Below are positions 29,041 through 31,139 of a DNA stretch of 31,139 bases, one piece after another. Below the pieces are notes generated by a model, which worked only from the letters and a program-made list of their open reading frames with translations, ran no database searches and was not told the DNA's origin. The stretch lies in IMG/VR virus record IMGVR_UViG_3300042691_025932, positions 1 through 31,139 of that record; one strand, written 5' to 3'. A program made the position numbers and the translations under genes. Every line of letters begins with the position of its first letter. The first letter of the stretch is position 1. The DNA is from a virus.

Positions 29041-30800
29041 TCCCCGCTGTCATCAAAAACCCGGAACGCCAGCGCCGCCCCGACTTGATAGCACATCGTG
29101 TCCCATAGGTGGTTTGCTTTTGAACCTGGGCGAATCCAGACCGACTTTTCCTCGCCGGTCTTCGGGTGTTTTTCCACCGTCCGTCGCTCGCACTTCATGT
29201 GGTTCTCAAACGGCTTGGAAACATCGGCGGGGATCTCAATCTGGTCGCCGGCCTGCATCATGCGGGCGAGGACGTCCTTGATAGGGTTGGACGCAAGGAA
29301 GATGAACCGGGCCACGCCGCCAGACTTGGCGCGGGCGCGTTTGATGGGTGAATAGAGCTTTTCCACCGGCTTCCCATTCGCCCCTTTGTGGACAAAAAAC
29401 CGCTTATTGCCCTCCCCCTTGATCCCGGTCCACCCATATTTGACGCACAGGTCGAGGATGCGGTCCTGCTCGTAGCCGATGTCGATGAAGGCGTGAGACG
29501 CCTGCACGTTGTAGCGCGAGACGATCCCGGAAAGATCCGCCTCGTCGCGGCCGTCACTTGGCACATAGCCCTCCCACAAAACCCGGCACACCCCACCCTG
29601 CCGCCACCCGGCGATGGTCATCCAGAAGTGGTCGCCGCCGGCATCAATCGTGGCAAACCGGCGGACCTCGCCCTCAATCGGCTTGCCATCCTCGTGATCC
29701 ATCTTGGTGAAGCCGTTGCGCGTGATGAGGATTTCCGAATCCGCCATGTCATCAGACCAGAACTGCGCCCGGCGTTTCTGACGCCACTGACGAAGTTTGT
29801 CGGTGACGCCCTGCTTGGCAAGGCGCGAGGCTTCCAGAAACTCCAGCACCTCCTGCGCCCAGGGAATCCACCAGATCGCCAGCGAATCGACATGGAAACC
29901 GCGGCAGTCGCGCAGTCCGATGGGATTGGTCGAGATATACCCAAGCCCGCCGTTGTCCATGTTGGAGGATGCCAACATCCGCCGGGTCTGCACATCGTCG
30001 CTGTATTCCTTGGCGCATCCCCTGCACCTCAACCGCGCCGTTTCCGCTGTGGCCTGGTCATCAATACTGCCGTCCTCGCGCGTGATCGTGTCGAACTTGA
30101 CCCACTCAAAACTGAACGGTTGAGCGTCGCCGCACTCGCACTTCCACGAAAACTCGGCCTGATCGGTTTTCTTCCACTCCAGATGAAACTCGCCGTCGGC
30201 AACACCACCCTGCGATACGAGAAAAACCTTCCGGTTCCAGCGGTTGTGATGGCGGGCGAGGAATTCGCGCAGGAGTCCCTGCTTCCACGCCCACACCTCA
30301 TCGCCATACAACCATCGCACCGACTTCTCTTGGAAGTTGGAAAGGTTCGCGCCACCCAGCACAATGGGCATGTGAGGGAAGATGATTTCGAGCTTGCGGC
30401 TGGCGTGCCGGTCTTCCGGCCACAATCCGTCAAGCTGGCGGCATGATTTCATCGCCGGCTTGAGCCGGGTCTCCGCCCAGAACTTCGCATCCTCATCCGT
30501 CTGCGATGCGTAAAGCATCGGGCCGGGGTCTTCGGAAACGACATAAGGAATCAATGCCTCGGCCATCGTCGATTTTCCTGAACCCGTTGGCGCAAGAACG
30601 ACAATCTCCCGCGTCTCGTAATCCCCCGCCTTTTCCATCGGAGCCTTCCACCACGGCGTCTGCTCAGGGTCAAACTTCGATGACCGCTCAGAGTTGGAAA
30701 TCTTGACGTTGATCGACGCCCATTCCCATGGCTTCAAATCAGTGGGCGGGCGCAACCCGGCACTCACCCCAGCCAAGACAGCTTCAACCGCTTTGCTCAT
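29037..30800 (-). CDS. Terminase large subunit, GpA type
   Basis: A 587-residue packaging motor. ATPase: Walker A APTGSGKS (70-77), Walker B WLYGDE (163-168). A four-cysteine zinc-finger-like knot (C221, C223, C259, C262) follows. The nuclease candidate metal residues are D386 (TIDAGGD), D390 and D440 (AFIDIGYEQD). Overall it matches the lambda gpA family, which cuts concatemers at cos and packages DNA. The gene overlaps the small-subunit candidate by 17 bases and the membrane gene by 4. Confidence 0.93.
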   Translation of the reverse strand: MSKAVEAVLAGVSAGLRPPTDLKPWEWASINVKISNSERSSKFDPEQTPWWKAPMEKAGDYETREIVVLAPTGSGKSTMAEALIPYVVSEDPGPMLYASQTDEDAKFWAETRLKPAMKSCRQLDGLWPEDRHASRKLEIIFPHMPIVLGGANLSNFQEKSVRWLYGDEVWAWKQGLLREFLARHHNRWNRKVFLVSQGGVADGEFHLEWKKTDQAEFSWKCECGDAQPFSFEWVKFDTITREDGSIDDQATAETARLRCRGCAKEYSDDVQTRRMLASSNMDNGGLGYISTNPIGLRDCRGFHVDSLAIWWIPWAQEVLEFLEASRLAKQGVTDKLRQWRQKRRAQFWSDDMADSEILITRNGFTKMDHEDGKPIEGEVRRFATIDAGGDHFWMTIAGWRQGGVCRVLWEGYVPSDGRDEADLSGIVSRYNVQASHAFIDIGYEQDRILDLCVKYGWTGIKGEGNKRFFVHKGANGKPVEKLYSPIKRARAKSGGVARFIFLASNPIKDVLARMMQAGDQIEIPADVSKPFENHMKCERRTVEKHPKTGEEKSVWIRPGSKANHLWDTMCYQVGAALAFRVFDDSGE

Positions 30801-31139
30801 TCAGAAAAAGCGTTGATTGTGAGTCTGCCAACCTGCCGAGAATCTCAACGATGGACGAGCGCAGGATGGATTGGATCTTGGCCTCGCCCAGTCCGCTGAG
30901 TTGCGGCGGAAGGTCGGAGGTGAGCTTGAGCATCTCGGCACGGACGACCGAATAAACCGCAGTCATTGCCTCCCTCACCTCACCGGACGGGACCAGTTCA
31001 CGCGTCTCCTGCTGCACGGCCACGATCCCCTTCAACGCCAGCACCTTCTCCTTGAGAATCTTGACGGTGTCGATGTCCTTGGCTTTGCGGATTGCCTCCT
31101 CGATTTCCTCAAGACTCTGCGCGGCCGCGGATTGCTCGT
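30784..31139 (-). CDS. Terminase small subunit candidate, 5' end outside window
   Basis: The reading frame is open from the window edge to TGA at 30784, with 117 residues visible. The visible N-terminal side is a charged helix (SLEEIEEAIRKAKDIDTVKI then LKEKVLALKG) that is probably a coiled coil. The rest (SDLPPQLSGLGEAKIQSILR) ends in LNEQSG. GTG 31044 is only an internal possibility. Position just before the large subunit, with a 17-base overlap, suggests the small terminase subunit, but no Nu1-like HTH is seen in this part. Confidence 0.55.
   Translation of the reverse strand, partial: EQSAAAQSLEEIEEAIRKAKDIDTVKILKEKVLALKGIVAVQQETRELVPSGEVREAMTAVYSVVRAEMLKLTSDLPPQLSGLGEAKIQSILRSSIVEILGRLADSQSTLFLNEQSG

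Noticed and set aside
1-31139. CRISPR arrays, insertion sequences, rRNA
   Set aside because: None seen. The only tandem repeat noticed is the short 12-bp one, no transposase was recognised, and no rRNA-like sequence was noticed.

Overview
The window is a stretch of a temperate tailed phage genome, probably a siphovirus. It could be free phage, a viral contig, or a prophage read across its attachment site. It is GC-rich and almost fully coding. Every gene but one is on the minus strand, usually chained by 4-base ATGA stop/start overlaps. The host is not named by the sequence. The integrase C-terminus and the membrane-anchored FN3 protein look to me like proteins of Verrucomicrobiota, so I suggest that phylum tentatively.

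Layout, read right to left (the direction of transcription). Packaging and head (31139-25001): partial terminase small-subunit candidate, GpA-type large terminase, a small membrane protein, a gpW-position protein, lambda-type portal, ClpP-like protease with a scaffold tail, major capsid protein, then a strong terminator. Moron cassette (24895-22025): a GT-A/GT-A-like/methyltransferase fusion, a small conserved phage protein and a family 2 glycosyltransferase. Connector and tail (21994-9145): head-tail joining protein, HK97 gp10-like protein, tail terminator candidate, tail tube candidate, a tail-assembly chaperone pair joined by a -1 frameshift at a lambda-type GGGAAAG slippery site, a short tape measure, baseplate-like proteins, a very Ser/Thr-rich protein followed by another glycosyltransferase, and fibre/tailspike proteins. 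Lysis and accessory (9067-5864): small membrane proteins, a DUF1353 protein, an FN3 membrane protein, a lipoprotein, a CHAP endolysin, a metallopeptidase, a metallophosphoesterase and a small protein.

Integration and control (5863-4031): an att region holding the 3' half of a tRNA-Lys(CUU) flanked by repeated GTGGCACAACGC elements, a tyrosine integrase, and two ribbon-helix-helix regulators transcribed divergently across a repeat-bearing intergenic region. Early operon (4225-1): small HTH and membrane proteins, an unidentified protein beside a RecE-like PD-(D/E)XK exonuclease, small ORFs and a PAPS-reductase-like PP-loop protein. Phage genes lie on both sides of the att region, which fits attP of a non-integrated genome.

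The two most unusual observations are these. (1) A 14-base element, TTTGACATTCGCGC, is repeated five times on the minus strand. Four copies lie exactly 35 or 36 bases before a start codon, all five have GA at positions 24-25, and three are out of coding frame. This suggests an internal late promoter set making leaderless messages. (2) There are at least three glycosyltransferase genes, one directly after a Ser/Thr-rich structural protein, which suggests a virus-encoded virion glycosylation system.
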